In this document: positions 24,126-34,996 of the stretch, one piece after another
Layout of the letters: every line of letters begins with the position of its first letter
Position numbering within the stretch: the first letter of the stretch is position 1
Source: Labia minor
Taxonomy: Eukaryota > Arthropoda > Insecta > Dermaptera > Spongiphoridae
DNA: 64,000 nucleotides
Assembly (NCBI GenBank): GCA_963082975.1
Contig: OY720349.1
Coordinates: forward strand, 61,626,501-61,690,500
Direction: 5' to 3'
Translations under genes and position numbers: made by a program
Notes under the pieces: model-generated
What the model saw: the letters and a program-made list of their open reading frames with translations, nothing else
What the model was told of the DNA's origin: nothing
Databases searched by the model: none

Positions 24126-25440
24126 GATATCAAACAAGGGAGACAGACTGAAATATCAACAAAATAAAAAGAATAAAATTTAAAATTCCATTGAAATATT
24201 GATAAAAATAGTATATTACCCTAATATTATTAATTATTCATTATAATTATATTGTAAATTCAATCACACAAAATTTATAATACTATTCTTAATTCCTATT
24301 TTTTTTTATTTTAAATAATAGATTTTTTATCGTTGAATTTTGGTTGAAGAAGTTATATATAATAACTAAGTAATATTTAGTGATAAAATCACCTAATAAA
24401 TAAAAAATGTTCATTGGGTAGATCAATGGGGGGAAAATAATAATCGGATGAAGGAAGTTAAATAATAATTTATCGACGATCAATAATGGGAAGAAAGAAG
24501 GGATTGAATGATATTCAAGATATTTTCAATAACATATGCAATTATAAGAATAAATAAATTTTGAGATTAGTAATTTAAAAATTAATTAGAAAAATTGTGT
24601 TCGAATGAGTAATAATAAAAATAAATCAATGTTGTTAAATTTCGTTCAATTTTAAATTAACAATCATATAATAAATATTAGTTTTTTACTTTTTTATATT
24701 TAAGTTAATGGTAAGCTAATGAATAAGTAAATTATCACATTTAAATTTTTATTAATTAATAATAATAATAATAATAAAATAAAATAACAAAAAGGCTTTT
24801 CATCTAAAATTTTGTTTTTGGGATCAGAGATTGTTAAATAATTTTCTATATTACAAGAATTATTAAAATGAACTAAATTATATTATATATATAAGGTAAA
24901 TAAAATTCAAACACTGATTGAATGTGTCTAAAAGATTTTCTGAATAAGCATTTTGCAAAAATATTTCAATAAATTATCTCTATATTGAATATATTTAGCA
25001 TATTCATATTAGTGGTACAAATTATCATAGAAATTTTACGATTTTTCTGTAATCAATAACCCTGAATTTCCTACGAGTGTGAACTTTGGGCTTCATTTTC
25101 TCAGTTTGTTTATATGTGGAGTTAATCGCTTTGGCTTCGGACTGGACCATATATATATATATATATACAATATACAGATACTTAACATAATTTTTAAAAT
25201 ATTAGCTCAAATTTAAATTAATTAAATTCAATATAATTTACAATTATTATTATGTGAGTGAACTCCGTGTTGGTCGGACGTGTGTCGCATCGCTGCTGAT
25301 TCCTATCCCATTCCCTGGGGACATTTATTAAATAGGTGATAAGTTTTTACATCATCGTACTGGTTTTCATGTGCTCTTCACAATGGGGCATATCTGGGGT
25401 CAATTACTACCAAGGTGGGCACGATGAATCCTGAATTGAT
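24126..25440. other. AT-rich non-coding stretch
   Basis: No gene seen. (AAT)n at 24760-24780 and (AT)n at about 25148-25167. The patch at 25250-25440 is less AT-rich and could be a decayed upstream part of the LINE that follows, but I could not read a protein in it. Confidence 0.5.
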
Positions 25441-25445
25441 AATTC

Positions 25446-26368
25446 TTAGTATTGATACGCAACACCGGGAATTGAAATACAGAGAGAGGAGTCCGTCAAG
25501 GATGCATTCTCTCTTCCCTTTTGTTCAATCTCTATGCTGACAGAATTTTTAAGTAAGCCATGGAAGAACTGGATATAGGGGTGAAAATAAATGTCGTACC
25601 AATTAGTACAATTAAATATGCTTACGACACTGTAATCCTGACTGAAAACATTGAAGATCTCCAACTGCTTCTAAATAAAATTTCTCAAATCGGAATTAAA
25701 GCGGGCTTAAACATTAATATAGTCAAAACAAAATGTATGGTCTTCACCCGGCAGTCACACGGAAACGCCTCCCTCCACCTCGATGGGGGACAAATTGAAC
25801 GTGTGGGATCCTTTAGGTATCTCGGTTGTACCATAAACCCAGATTTCGAAATCAAATCCAGAATTGAGGCTGCGCGATCTGCTTTCAATAAAATGAGATC
25901 CTTCTTGTGCGATGACAATCTAAATCTCAAATTACGACAGATATTGGTCAAATGCTATGTTTGGCCCATTCTCTTATATAGGGTGGAGGCATGGACACCT
26001 AAGGTCAGTACAATGAATCGCCTGGAGGCCTTCGATATGTGGATCTTCAGACGAATGCTAAGGATTCCCTGGATCGAGAAATTTACCAACAATGAGAACT
26101 CCTCAACACTGTCAAGTGCTGGAAAATCTCTTATCTTGGCCACATTTTAAGAGGTGATAAATATTACCTTCTTCAATTGATCCTCAATGGGAAAATTGAG
26201 GGTCGTCGTGGATTAGGGAGAAAACAACAATCCTGGTTAAGAAATATCAGGGAATGGATCGGCATGAAGAGTGTGAGAGAACTGTTCCGCGCGGCGGAAA
26301 ACAGGGATGTCTTCACCAGAGTGATCAGCAACGTCAGAGAGACCAGACAAGGCACTTAAAGAAGAAGA
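25446..26368 (+). pseudogene. LINE reverse-transcriptase C-terminal half (second lineage)
   Basis: About 25490-26150 encodes the RT palm and thumb of a non-LTR retrotransposon: RGVRQGCILSSLLFNLYADR, then KYAYDTVILTENIEDLQLLL (a YADD motif decayed to YAYD), GLNINIVKTKCMVFTRQ, RVGSFRYLGCTINPD, WPILLYRVEAWTPK and a MWIFRRMLRIPW tail. An in-frame TAA lies just before the ATG of the 196-residue open frame at 25560. Another frame (26177-26359) encodes the C-terminus (LNGKIEGRRGLGRKQQSWLR), so at least one frameshift separates them. The end is followed by a short AAG-rich tract at 26359-26368. It belongs to the APE-type RTE-like LINEs but to a different lineage from the fragments at 30405 and 43945. 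It is 5' truncated and inactive. Confidence 0.85.
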
Positions 26369-27241
26369 TATAATTTATAAATATTTATTTATACATTATA
26401 TATTGAGATTGTCTTTATAATATGTTAGTTTAAGGATGAGCACAATACTTTTTGATTAATTATATTTAATATTTTCAAAGAATATAAAAAATATGTTTTG
26501 TCCCAGTAACACCCTTAGTTGATTATTATTAGGAGGAGGTGGCACTCGATGACTCAACCGGAATTACGATCCATAGCTTTGAGGTTTTGGTGATATCTAT
26601 CCCCCTCCCCCACTACAAATGTCCATTTCATACATTAATAGTCCGCTATGAATAATTATAAAGTAATACTTCAAATATTAATCCACGCTCTCTGATCGCC
26701 AACCACCGGGTGTCGAGCATTTTTTTTTTGTGACGAATAGCATTACATTTTAATGGACATAAATAACACCTCCCGAAATTTGTCATTTTTGTAATTTTTT
26801 CTTAATGACCGGCGCATTTTATTTTTTAAAAACAAAAAAAATTCAACTCTGGTTTTCGTAAATTACTTGCATAAATAATATATATATTAAAATGAATGGT
26901 AGTTGGTTTATATCAAAAATAAATAAATTTTTCTAACATTGATAACGTTTAATTCATTGTATTATCCTTGAAGTTAATTAAATACTTCAATTTAATTACT
27001 TGTCAACAAATATTATAAAAAATTGAAATTTAAAAAAAAAATTGATTTCATTAATCCCCACCTCTATAAACATGAAATATTTATAAATTCATTAACAATT
27101 TACATTAGTATGGTAATTAATTCAATTATTTATTCACATAACATCCAATCAAATATATTTATATTCTAAATATGATTTCACAATTTATATTTACAAAATA
27201 CATGTTTAATATATATAAATTATTTTATTAATAATCTTAAC
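26369..27241. other. AT-rich non-coding stretch
   Basis: No gene seen. A less AT-rich patch at 26500-26720 has no persuasive frame. Confidence 0.5.
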
Positions 27242-27355
27242 TTTTTATTGCATTAATAGATATATTAAAATTATTTGAAATTGTTTCTGTAGCTGGAAAT
27301 TAATTTACTTCAAACCGTCGGTCGGTTCTGCGCCTGGCCACAGGTCAACTTATTT
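27242..27355 (+). mobile_element. family A HINE-like element, isolated 3' end
   Basis: Only the last ~110 bases of family A are present: cattaatagatatattaaa, the gctggaaattaattta stretch, the inverted motif aaaccgtcggtcggtt (perfect) and the end tggccacaggtcaacttattt. One arm of the hairpin has a substitution (cgcctg for gacctg). A free 3' end such as this would fit 5' truncation or an end-only derivative. Confidence 0.7.
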
Positions 27356-27625
27356 AAAAATCATTTTTGATGAAAAAATTTTCAACATCACAAAATATTT
27401 TTTTTCAATTTGATTGATTCTTTTAATACAATTCTAAATTTAAAGAGATAATACATTTATTTCATTCTTTGTTTGAGATTCCTACATAAATATATTCAAA
27501 AATATGTGTGTACATAAATATGTATATATTTAATGCATATGTATGCAATTTGTCTTTAGCGAACAAATATATAAAATAAAGTGTATTCCTTTTTTCATAA
27601 AAGCTAACTTTAACCTCATCTCTTG

Positions 27626-27628
<3 letters not shown>
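27356..27628. other. AT-rich non-coding stretch
   Basis: Nothing recognised. Confidence 0.5.

Positions 27629-27694
<66 letters not shown>
27629..27694. repeat. compound (TC)n(TA)n microsatellite
   Basis: (TC)n at about 27629-27657 runs directly into (TA)n at 27658-27694. Confidence 0.95.
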
Positions 27695-27697
<3 letters not shown>

Positions 27698-29363
27698 GAA
27701 TTTAAGAATTTATCCCGCTTGAAATGCAAATGGACCCAAGCGAGATAATAATTCCCCGAGCTTCTATTATTCTTTTGTGTTTTTAGTTTAAAAATGTAAA
27801 TTCTTCATTCGCTTGGTGGTGGGAAGAATAAGTGAAAGCCTTTCTATCTCTTTTTTTTTGACTTGGCAAATATTACTATGCAATATTAATTGTATTCTTC
27901 GTTAATAGAGTAGTTTATCATCAGCTTGGTTTGTCAAAAAAAAATTTAAATTATTATTTAGAAATATGCGAATTGCCAAAAGAAAAGATTATAATAATTC
28001 ATTAAATTGGTTTTTCGTAAAAAACAAACAAATAATAATATGAAATATGATATAGATTATAATTTGTTTTTTCATTCATTTTTCTTTAAATGTAAATAAA
28101 TCATATTATACTTATTTAAATTTTCGTTGGTCATAAATTGATTTATTAATCTTTAAAATTTCCAAAATTAGGGTATATATTTCCAAATTCAATCAGAAAA
28201 TCAATAAAATTTGTAAATTACCCTAGGAAATGCGAAAAGTTTATTTTAGAGAACTTGGAATATCGTCAAGAAACTTTTCTTTGAAAGCTCGGAGCAAATA
28301 AACTTAAGGCGGGGGGTAAATCTTTGCTCGTTTTCACAAAATACAATAATCTATTGTATTCAATTCGTGTAGTAAATTTATTTTTTGTTATCTATTAATT
28401 ATAATTAATTTAAATGAAAATAATAATAGTCTAGAATATAATTTTAAGAAGTTCGATGACATTGATGTGATAACATCATTAATTTTTAATATGTCAGCTT
28501 ATATTGGCTAACTATCCTCTATCCATTTAAATTTGCAAATTGTTATATCGACCTTATAATGTTATTTTTAATAAGGAAAGTAAAATAGTCCTGGTACCGA
28601 AAATGTTGGAGAACCATTATTATATAATCAATTTTAGTCCATTTAAATGTAATTATAAAGTATATGTCTATTTTAAACTAAAGTACTTCCCCTTTACCGA
28701 GACACTCCTCGGTTCTTTAAAATATGTATACTTACAAATTGGATATTTTGTGTTAAGAATATTGGATGTATATATGGAAATATTAATAAATTGGTTAATC
28801 CGATTTTTTTTAATAAAATATAGTCTGCGGTCGACTATGGATATGGGTAAATAATTTTAAAATTTTAAAAGATAATTAAAGAAGTCATTATATCGCCGAT
28901 TTAGATATATGAAAGATATGTTAGTTTTAATTATTATAATAATATTAATAAAAAAAAATTGTAAATGGAAGGGCTGTTATTTTTCATTTAAATTTATAAC
29001 TTCAATTAAAATAAATACTTCATTTTGGAATGGATATGAGGAGGGGGAGGTAGAGGCGAAATTTTTTAATAAATTTAAAAATAATATCCCGGGTAGCGAG
29101 TAGATTCTTTTCTATAATCCCAGTAGAAAAGAATTCTATTTCAGGGATTGGCGTCCCTGCCCTCACGTGAGCTCATGATTTCTTCTAAATCCCTCTTCTA
29201 CCTGGAGGAATCATGTCCTTTACCCATTGACGCCTTTCCATCCATTCCCTTACTCTTACTCCCCCCCCCTCCCCTGATCATTCAAAAAATCAAATTTATT
29301 TGGATGAAGGAGAATACCTAGCATAGCTTCATTAAAAAGGAAAAAAAATTGAAATCTTGTCTC
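27695..29363. other. mostly AT-rich non-coding stretch
   Basis: No supportable gene. The 104-codon frame at 28540-28854 and the 64-codon frame at 28909-29103 are rich in Y, F, I, K and N and have no domain I recognise. At 29140-29142 a good acceptor (ttctatttcag) is followed only 20 bases later by CAC|GTGAGC, a possible micro-exon, but this is weak. A C-run lies at about 29263-29271. About 47 bases around 29060-29107 recur near 30400-30446. Confidence 0.45.
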
Positions 29364-29364
29364 T

Positions 29365-29392
29365 TATAGGAGACTCTTTAGAGTCTCCTATA
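29365..29392. repeat. perfect hairpin, 13-bp arms
   Basis: tataggagactct (29365-29377) and agagtctcctata (29380-29392) are exact reverse complements separated by two bases. It abuts the next hairpin, sharing its last base. Confidence 0.9.
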
Positions 29393-29434
29393 TATATTTG
29401 AATTACCCCCCTTCGGGGGGTAATTCAAATATAT
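29392..29434. repeat. perfect hairpin, 20-bp arms with three-base loop
   Basis: The arms at 29392-29411 and 29415-29434 are exact reverse complements of 20 bases with the loop TTC. The inner six pairs are all C-G, the outer fourteen AT-rich. No mismatch is visible. It is too short-looped for a typical microRNA precursor. Confidence 0.9.
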
Positions 29435-30400
29435 CCAGATCACGTCAACCCTTCGACTAGCAAAACCCGGTAATTTACGAGTGAGACATATGTTATAACT
29501 GCCTCTGAGAGGACCCACCTCTCAACGCTTCTTACTATTAGAAAATTTGGAACTCATATTTATTGAACTCTTTGGAGAATTAGCAGAAACACTTCTATTC
29601 AATTGGATTCAGTTTATACAAATTAATAACAAAATTTCATAAAAAATGAATAAAAGTAAAAAGATACAACAGAATTTTCGCCAGATTTTCAATAAAATGG
29701 ATTTTTAGTGAAATATAAAAGAAAATTATAATTAATTTTTATTTGGTATCATGTTTACACTTGAAATAAACATTTTCTGATAACAATATATAAAACGCAT
29801 ATCAAAATACTCGTTATTCAATGTAGATTCATTTTCACTAGCATTATATAATTTTATGATGCTTCCTTAATTAAATATTAATTATTGAATTTTGACAGTT
29901 GCAATGTGATTTCGGCTGCCATGTTGAATGACGTCGTATCTTTTGATCCATTATATTAAATGATTATTCTTTGCATATCTCTTCTCTCAATACAAGATTA
30001 TTTTTGATTCTTGTATTATAACTATTTCCATGATCATTTTTCTCTGTTTAATCAATATTTAATGAATAAAGTCTTTGCCATGTATTGCTTATGGGCTGAA
30101 TTTTCGTAGCCTTCAAGTGAATTTCTTTTCTATGTTTTTACTAGTTGATCAGACAGTCGCATCGGATTGGGCTAAGACTAGTAATTCTTTTGTCTGAGTT
30201 CAAATCTTTCAATTTGTTTATTTTTTATAATTTTATTCTTTAGATTTTTAATAATATAATTATAAATGTTAATATAATATTATTTAAATTAATTATTAAA
30301 TAACATAAAAATTACTTGAAAAGGAAGAAAATAATTTTATTGTTTTTATATACGAAGCAATAAGAAAAAATTGAATAATTCATGAAATGTAAAATTAATT
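29435..30400. other. AT-rich non-coding stretch
   Basis: No gene seen apart from a tRNA-like segment at 30165-30210. Confidence 0.5.
30165..30210 (+). repeat. tRNA-like segment (A- and B-box-like)
   Basis: ttgggctaagactag resembles an A box and gagttcaaatc (about 30195-30205) is a good B box, about 25-30 bases apart. No complete cloverleaf was seen, so it is more likely a tRNA-derived SINE head or a tRNA pseudogene. Confidence 0.3.
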
Positions 30401-30424
30401 TTTAATAAATTTAAAAATAATATC

Positions 30425-30840
30425 CTGGGCAACGGGTAGATTGGTGAATAGAGATATTGAATCCGCGTTTTTTTTCTAATATCTTCCTTAATGAGAATAT
30501 ATGATCTACAGTTGATCGGTTTGGCCTGAACCCGCACTGATATTCTCCTAATATTTCTTCTGCATATGGTCGTAATTTCATTGAGATAATATTCGAGAGA
30601 ATCTTATGCGATGTCGTCAAAAGAGAAATTCCTCTATAGCTATTGCAGTTGGTTCTATTACCCTTCTTAAAGAGTGGGATAATAACTGCCTCCTGCAATT
30701 CTAAAGGAATCTTTTCCTTATGCCAGATCGAAAGAACTAATTTATGCATACACTCTACTAAAGGTTTTCCTCTAAATTCTGCTGAAATCCCATCTATTCC
30801 CGCTCCTTTATTATTTTTGAAATTTGTATCTATTAATACA
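30425..30840 (-). pseudogene. RTE-type LINE reverse-transcriptase fragment
   Basis: On the minus strand it encodes the N-terminal RT motifs in order: NNKGAGIDGISAEF, LVLSIWHKEKIPLELQEAVI, IPLFKKGNRTNCNSYRGISL, LTTSHKILSNIISMKLRPYA, EEILGEYQCGFRPNRSTVDH, then IFSLRKILEKK. The open frame from 30749 to 30411 can be extended in frame upstream to about 30836 without an ATG. The polymerase (YADD) part is missing. It matches the 43945 element at the EEILG..CGFRPNR step and so belongs to the same lineage. Truncated at both ends. Confidence 0.85.
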
Positions 30841-31009
30841 GAAATTTATTTTATTATCAATTTAATTTTAGTACAAAGATGTACATATATCAAAAATATA
30901 TTAACCGATTTGGTCTCATGTGAAAGTCGTGTAATGCATACTAAAATATTCATGTTCATTACAAATAAAATGGTTAATTATCTAATTAACCCTCAATGAA
31001 ATAAAGGGT
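30841..31009. other. AT-rich non-coding stretch
   Basis: Nothing recognised. Confidence 0.5.
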
Positions 31010-31480
31010 CACTATAAAACATGGGTGGTTGTAATTAAGTGATTTAAGAATGATGCGTATCCAGCAAATGCATATCCGGTCGTTCAAACAATAACAACAA
31101 TTTATTATTTAACCGGTGTTTTTTTTTCTATATTGATTTTTCCACACCGGTATTTATTACAATTAATACGATGTAATAATTAAGTAATTAAAGGTTTGTA
31201 GCTTTTCCTGTCGGTCAGGGCATCCTTCTTTCATGTTGATTGTCATATTTGTTTTTAAAAGCATATAATTTCAGGACCAGGTGGTGAACTAGCCTGGCTA
31301 TTTGTCTGCGGTCTCGTTTTCTCTATGCACCTTCATGTTATTTAAGGCTCTCTTCCAATGGAAGCCGCAAATTGGAGCGCATCCCTCGTAACTCCGCCCA
31401 GTGGTTAAACGGAGTTCGAATTAGAAAAACCCTCTAATCTCATTGCAGACCGCTTTTCCGACAACTTTTAATTAAACGGA
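31010..31480 (+). other. less AT-rich island with a possible short exon
   Basis: The island contains an inverted accggtgt (31112-31119) / acaccggt (31144-31151) pair. A plausible acceptor (gcatataatttcag, AG at about 31275) is followed by a 22-codon open stretch, PGGELAWLFVCGLVFSMHLH, which is hydrophobic and then stops. Further on, cagtggttaaacggagttcg looks tRNA-box-like but the two boxes are too close. I do not recognise a gene. It may be a host exon/regulatory island or a decayed transposon. Confidence 0.25.
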
Positions 31481-31797
31481 AACATCAAAAATTCCAATTC
31501 AATTCTAAATAGATTCACCATTATATTAAAAACAACCACGCAACAGCATATCTAAGTAGGAATTAGATAGGAAAATAAATTAAATACGGTAATGTATAAT
31601 AATGAAACATGTTTTTTTTTTATAAATAAATAGTAGCACACTTGTTTAGTAAAATAATTAATATAATTAATATTATTCAAATATTTATTATCAATGAAAC
31701 GATATAAAAATAAATAAATAAATAAACTTAATATATACGAGGATGGGCTGAAAAGTTTCCGACCTGACAAAGAAAAACGATGTTTTTCAATTTTTTT

Positions 31798-31911
31798 ACT
31801 ATCTCGCCAGAGATAGTATTGCGATCATGAAAATTTTCGATGTTGAGATTTTGATGTTTTTATACGTTTTGAAGGTTCCTGAATCATTTTCACTAAGGTT
31901 GAGAAAAATGT

Positions 31912-31992
<81 letters not shown>

Positions 31993-32442
31993 CAAGATTA
32001 CGCAAAAACGGTTTAAGCTAGAATGATGAAATTTGGTACATGGACATTATTCAAAATTCATAGTTTTCTATCAACTTTTGAGAAATGTAGCTCAACCGGA
32101 AGAGGGTCATTACCTACAACGTTTTGATTTTTTTTCCTCTAAAGTGACTTTAAAAATAAAAATATATGTTTGATAATTTTTCACATGATTAATAATTGTA
32201 TAAAACTGCTATATATAGAATTTCAGCTTGATTGAATCGCTGAAAGTACCAGAATTAATTTTTTAACACTGCAAATCTCACGCGCCAACACGTGCCATGG
32301 TGCCATCAATAAAAAACCAAACATGCGCTGGTTTAATATTTATTATTTATAATTTATAATTAATTAAATTTAATTTAAATATAATATATTATGTTATTTA
32401 ATCCAATTCAAATTGCGAGATAGTCGAGTGGAGACACTCCAG
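31798..32442 (+). mobile_element. family B HINE-like element, full length, nested in a mariner
   Basis: 5' motif actatctcgcc at 31798. Then come the block ending in gagaaaaatgtctctg, a long (TG)n run (31914-31989), the core acgcaaaaacggtttaagct with gatgaaatttggtacatgg, the caaccggaagagggtcatta box, an E-box-bearing block (ccaacacgtgccatgg) and an AT-rich block. Near the 3' end the inverted motif gcgagatagt (32414-32424) is followed by the hairpin gagtg-gaga-cactc (32426-32439) and ccag. It is followed by CTAATTTT. It is non-coding. Confidence 0.8.
31914..31989 (+). repeat. (TG)n microsatellite inside a family B element
   Basis: About 37 uninterrupted TG units. It marks the simple-sequence block of the element. 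Confidence 0.95.
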
Positions 32443-32837
32443 CTAATTTTTGTTTTATTTTTCAAAATTCAACATTGCTGAGACCTGTACGATGTCAGCT
32501 GAACGTGTGCGAAATATTTTGCAAAACCATTTGAATATGGAAAGCTATGTGCAATGTGCAATTTCCTAACGTTAGACCAAAAATTGCTTCGAAAAACCAT
32601 TTCTAACAAGAATTTGGCGCTGTAGGCGTAATCCAAACGAATTTTGGCGTCGATTCATTACTGTTGATGAGACTTAAATTAAATTAAATCAAATTTAATT
32701 AATTAAATTAATTAGAACACCGTTATGAGAAATGTATCAGTGTTGATGGAGATTATGTTGAAAAATATAGCAAAAAAAATAATTGAAAAACATCGTTTTT
32801 CTTGGTCAGGTCGGAAACTTTTCAGGCCGCCCTCGGA

Positions 32838-33454
32838 AAAAATAACTAATTTTAAAACCAAATTTAAAAATAAAAATATAAAATTCTTTTGTAAATATAT
32901 TTATTATTTAAATGTCCATTTCAAAATCCAATTGACATGTTTTGAAAAATATTTCTAAAAAAAACAAACTATTCAAATATTTTAATGGATCAAAATTATT
33001 TGTTAAATTAGAAAATAAAAATATTAATAAACTATAAAAGGTTGATATAATTTTATGTCAATTAAAAATACCTATAGTTTTTTTGGAATTTTTCATTAAA
33101 ATTTGGAAAAGTTCTTTCTTTTGGGAGAAACGGTAGAAGAATTTAGAGAAGGTTAGGGATGTTCCCTATCTGAATATAGTGTAGTAGGTTTATAATTGTG
33201 TTTCACTGAACAATTTAATTTATATTATAACCATTATATCAATTCACATTTCATTTAACTATAAAAACATATGTTCAAATTTCCCTTTAGAAATTTACAC
33301 CAAAATATTAATTAGTTATTAAATCTAAACAATGTAAAATTCAATAAAGCATTATGAAAATAAAGGTCGTTAATATATATATACCTTAACAAAAAAAAAT
33401 TGCATGCACCACCTTTATATGAATATAAAGAATCTTTCAAAATTAAAACAAAAT
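32838..33454. other. AT-rich non-coding stretch
   Basis: No gene seen. Confidence 0.55.
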
Positions 33455-34050
33455 CTGGAGTGTCTCCACTCGACTAACTCGCAAATTTGAATTGGATTAA
33501 ATAACATAATATATTATATTTAAATTAAATTTAATTAATTATAAATTATAAATTAAAATTATTAAATAATATTTATTGAACCAGCGCATGTTTGGCTCTT
33601 TGTTGATACACCACATCACGTGTTGGCGCGTGAGATTTGCAGTGTTAAAAAATTAATTCTGGTACTTTCAGCAATTCAATCAAGCTGAAATTCTATATAT
33701 AGTTGTTTTATACAATTATTAATCATGTGAAAAATTATCAAACCTATATCTTTATTTTTACGGTCACTTTAGAAGAAAAAAAATCAAAACGTTGTAGGTA
33801 ATGCCCCTCTTCCGGTTGAGCTACATTTCTCAAAAGTTGATAGAAAACTATGAATTTTGAATAATGCCTATGTACCAAATTTCATCATTCTAGCTCAAAC
33901 CGATTTTGCGTATTCTTGGTTACATACATACACACACACACAGACTTTTTTCCTCAACCTTAGTGAATGACTCAAGAGATCTTTATAAAAACGTAAAAAT
34001 CTCGACATCGAAAATTTTTCTGATCAAATACTATCTCTGTTGAGATAGTA
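33455..34050 (-). mobile_element. family B HINE-like element, inverted
   Basis: Minus-strand copy: its 3' end (ctggagtgtctccactcgac read on the plus strand) is at 33455-33474 and its 5' motif at about 34041-34050. It has a short CA block (33926-33942), the core, the ccggaagaggg box and the CACGTG block. The 3' hairpin is perfect. It is followed about 300 bases later by a direct-strand copy (34362), making a large inverted pair. Confidence 0.8.
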
Positions 34051-34361
34051 AAGCTAGATAAAATTGGTTGAAACTCAAATATTAAATTGTATTGCTTTTA
34101 TTTAAAATTTAAAAAAATTTAATTTATAATCATATAATTCCAAGTTTCAAAGGCACCTTAGGATCAAATTCCAATACCACTATTCATTTTCATTCATCTA
34201 TGATCTGTTCCATTAAAATATCCTAATTTAGGCAATTTGTATTTGATTAATTTCTCTAGATATTTTTATTCTGAACTATAATTTTTTATTTATTCTTAAT
34301 TAATAGTATTAGGACAGAAAAATTATCAAATTAAGAATATTTATGATATGTAAACTTTTTT
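34051..34361. other. AT-rich non-coding stretch
   Basis: No gene seen. Confidence 0.5.
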
Positions 34362-34450
34362 ACTATCTCGCCAGATTTTCGATGTTGAGATTTTGATGTT
34401 TTTATACGTTTTGAAGGTTCCTGAATCATTTTCACTAAGGTTGAGAAAAA

Positions 34451-34545
<95 letters not shown>

Positions 34546-34996
34546 GCAAGATTACGCAAAAACAGTTTGAGCTATAAATTTGGTACATGGACATTATTCA
34601 AAATTCATAGTTTTCTATCAACTTTTGAGAAATGTAGCTCAACCGGAAGAGGGTCATTACCTACAACGTTTTGATTTTTTTTCCTCTAAAGTGACCGTAA
34701 AAATAAAGATATATGTTTGATAATTTTTCACATGATTAATAATTGTATAAAACTGCTATATATAGAATTTCAGCTTGATTGATTCGCTGAAATTACCAGA
34801 ATTAAATTTTTAACAGTGCAAATCTCACGCGCCAAGACGTGACGTGGTGCCATCAACAAAAAGCCAAACATGCGCTGGTTTAATATTTATTATTTATTAT
34901 TTATAATTTATAATTAATTAAATTTAATTTAAATATAATATATTATGTTATTTAATCCAATTCAAATTGCGAGATAGTCGAGTGGAGACACTCCAG
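34362..34996 (+). mobile_element. family B HINE-like element, full length, with long TG block
   Basis: It starts with actatctcgccag after a T run, lacks about twenty bases of the 5' block compared with 31798, carries a (TG)n run of about 90 bases (34453-34543), then the core, the ccggaagaggg box, the TGACGTGG-containing block, the inverted motif and the perfect gagtg/cactc hairpin ending in ccag at 34996. It is joined directly to the next partial copy. Confidence 0.8.

Larger units (their letters stand above)
31736..32837 (+). mobile_element. mariner element (decayed), interrupted by a family B element
   Basis: The left end tacgaggatgggctgaaaag (31736 onward) is matched in inverted form by the right end around 32780-32837; over about 45 bases (cctgaaaagtttccgacctg and beyond) the match is near perfect. 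Between about 32487 and 32790 are mariner transposase pieces on the plus strand: MSAERVRNILQNHLNM (helix-turn-helix), NPNEFWRRFITVDET (the first catalytic Asp in DET) and HRYEKCISVDGDYVEK (C-terminal tail). The rest of the catalytic core is missing. The family B copy at 31798-32442 sits just inside the left end and so is younger. Confidence 0.75.

Noticed and set aside
28540-29103. Frames of 104 and 64 codons
   Set aside because: Composition (Y, F, I, L, K, N) is what AT-rich DNA gives by chance; no motif, no splice or composition edge.
29392-29434. Bacterial rho-independent terminator
   Set aside because: The stem-loop is perfect, but the setting is eukaryotic and no T tract or bacterial gene adjoins it.
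30643-30999. 118-codon plus-strand frame
   Set aside because: Opposite-strand shadow of the LINE reverse-transcriptase fragment.
31380-31430. tRNA-like cccagtggttaaacggagttcg
   Set aside because: The A-box-like and B-box-like motifs are only about ten bases apart, too close for a pol III tRNA-type promoter.
31799-32005. 68-codon minus-strand frame rich in HTHTHT
   Set aside because: Translation of the (TG)n block of a family B element; the same artefact occurs at 34331-34594.
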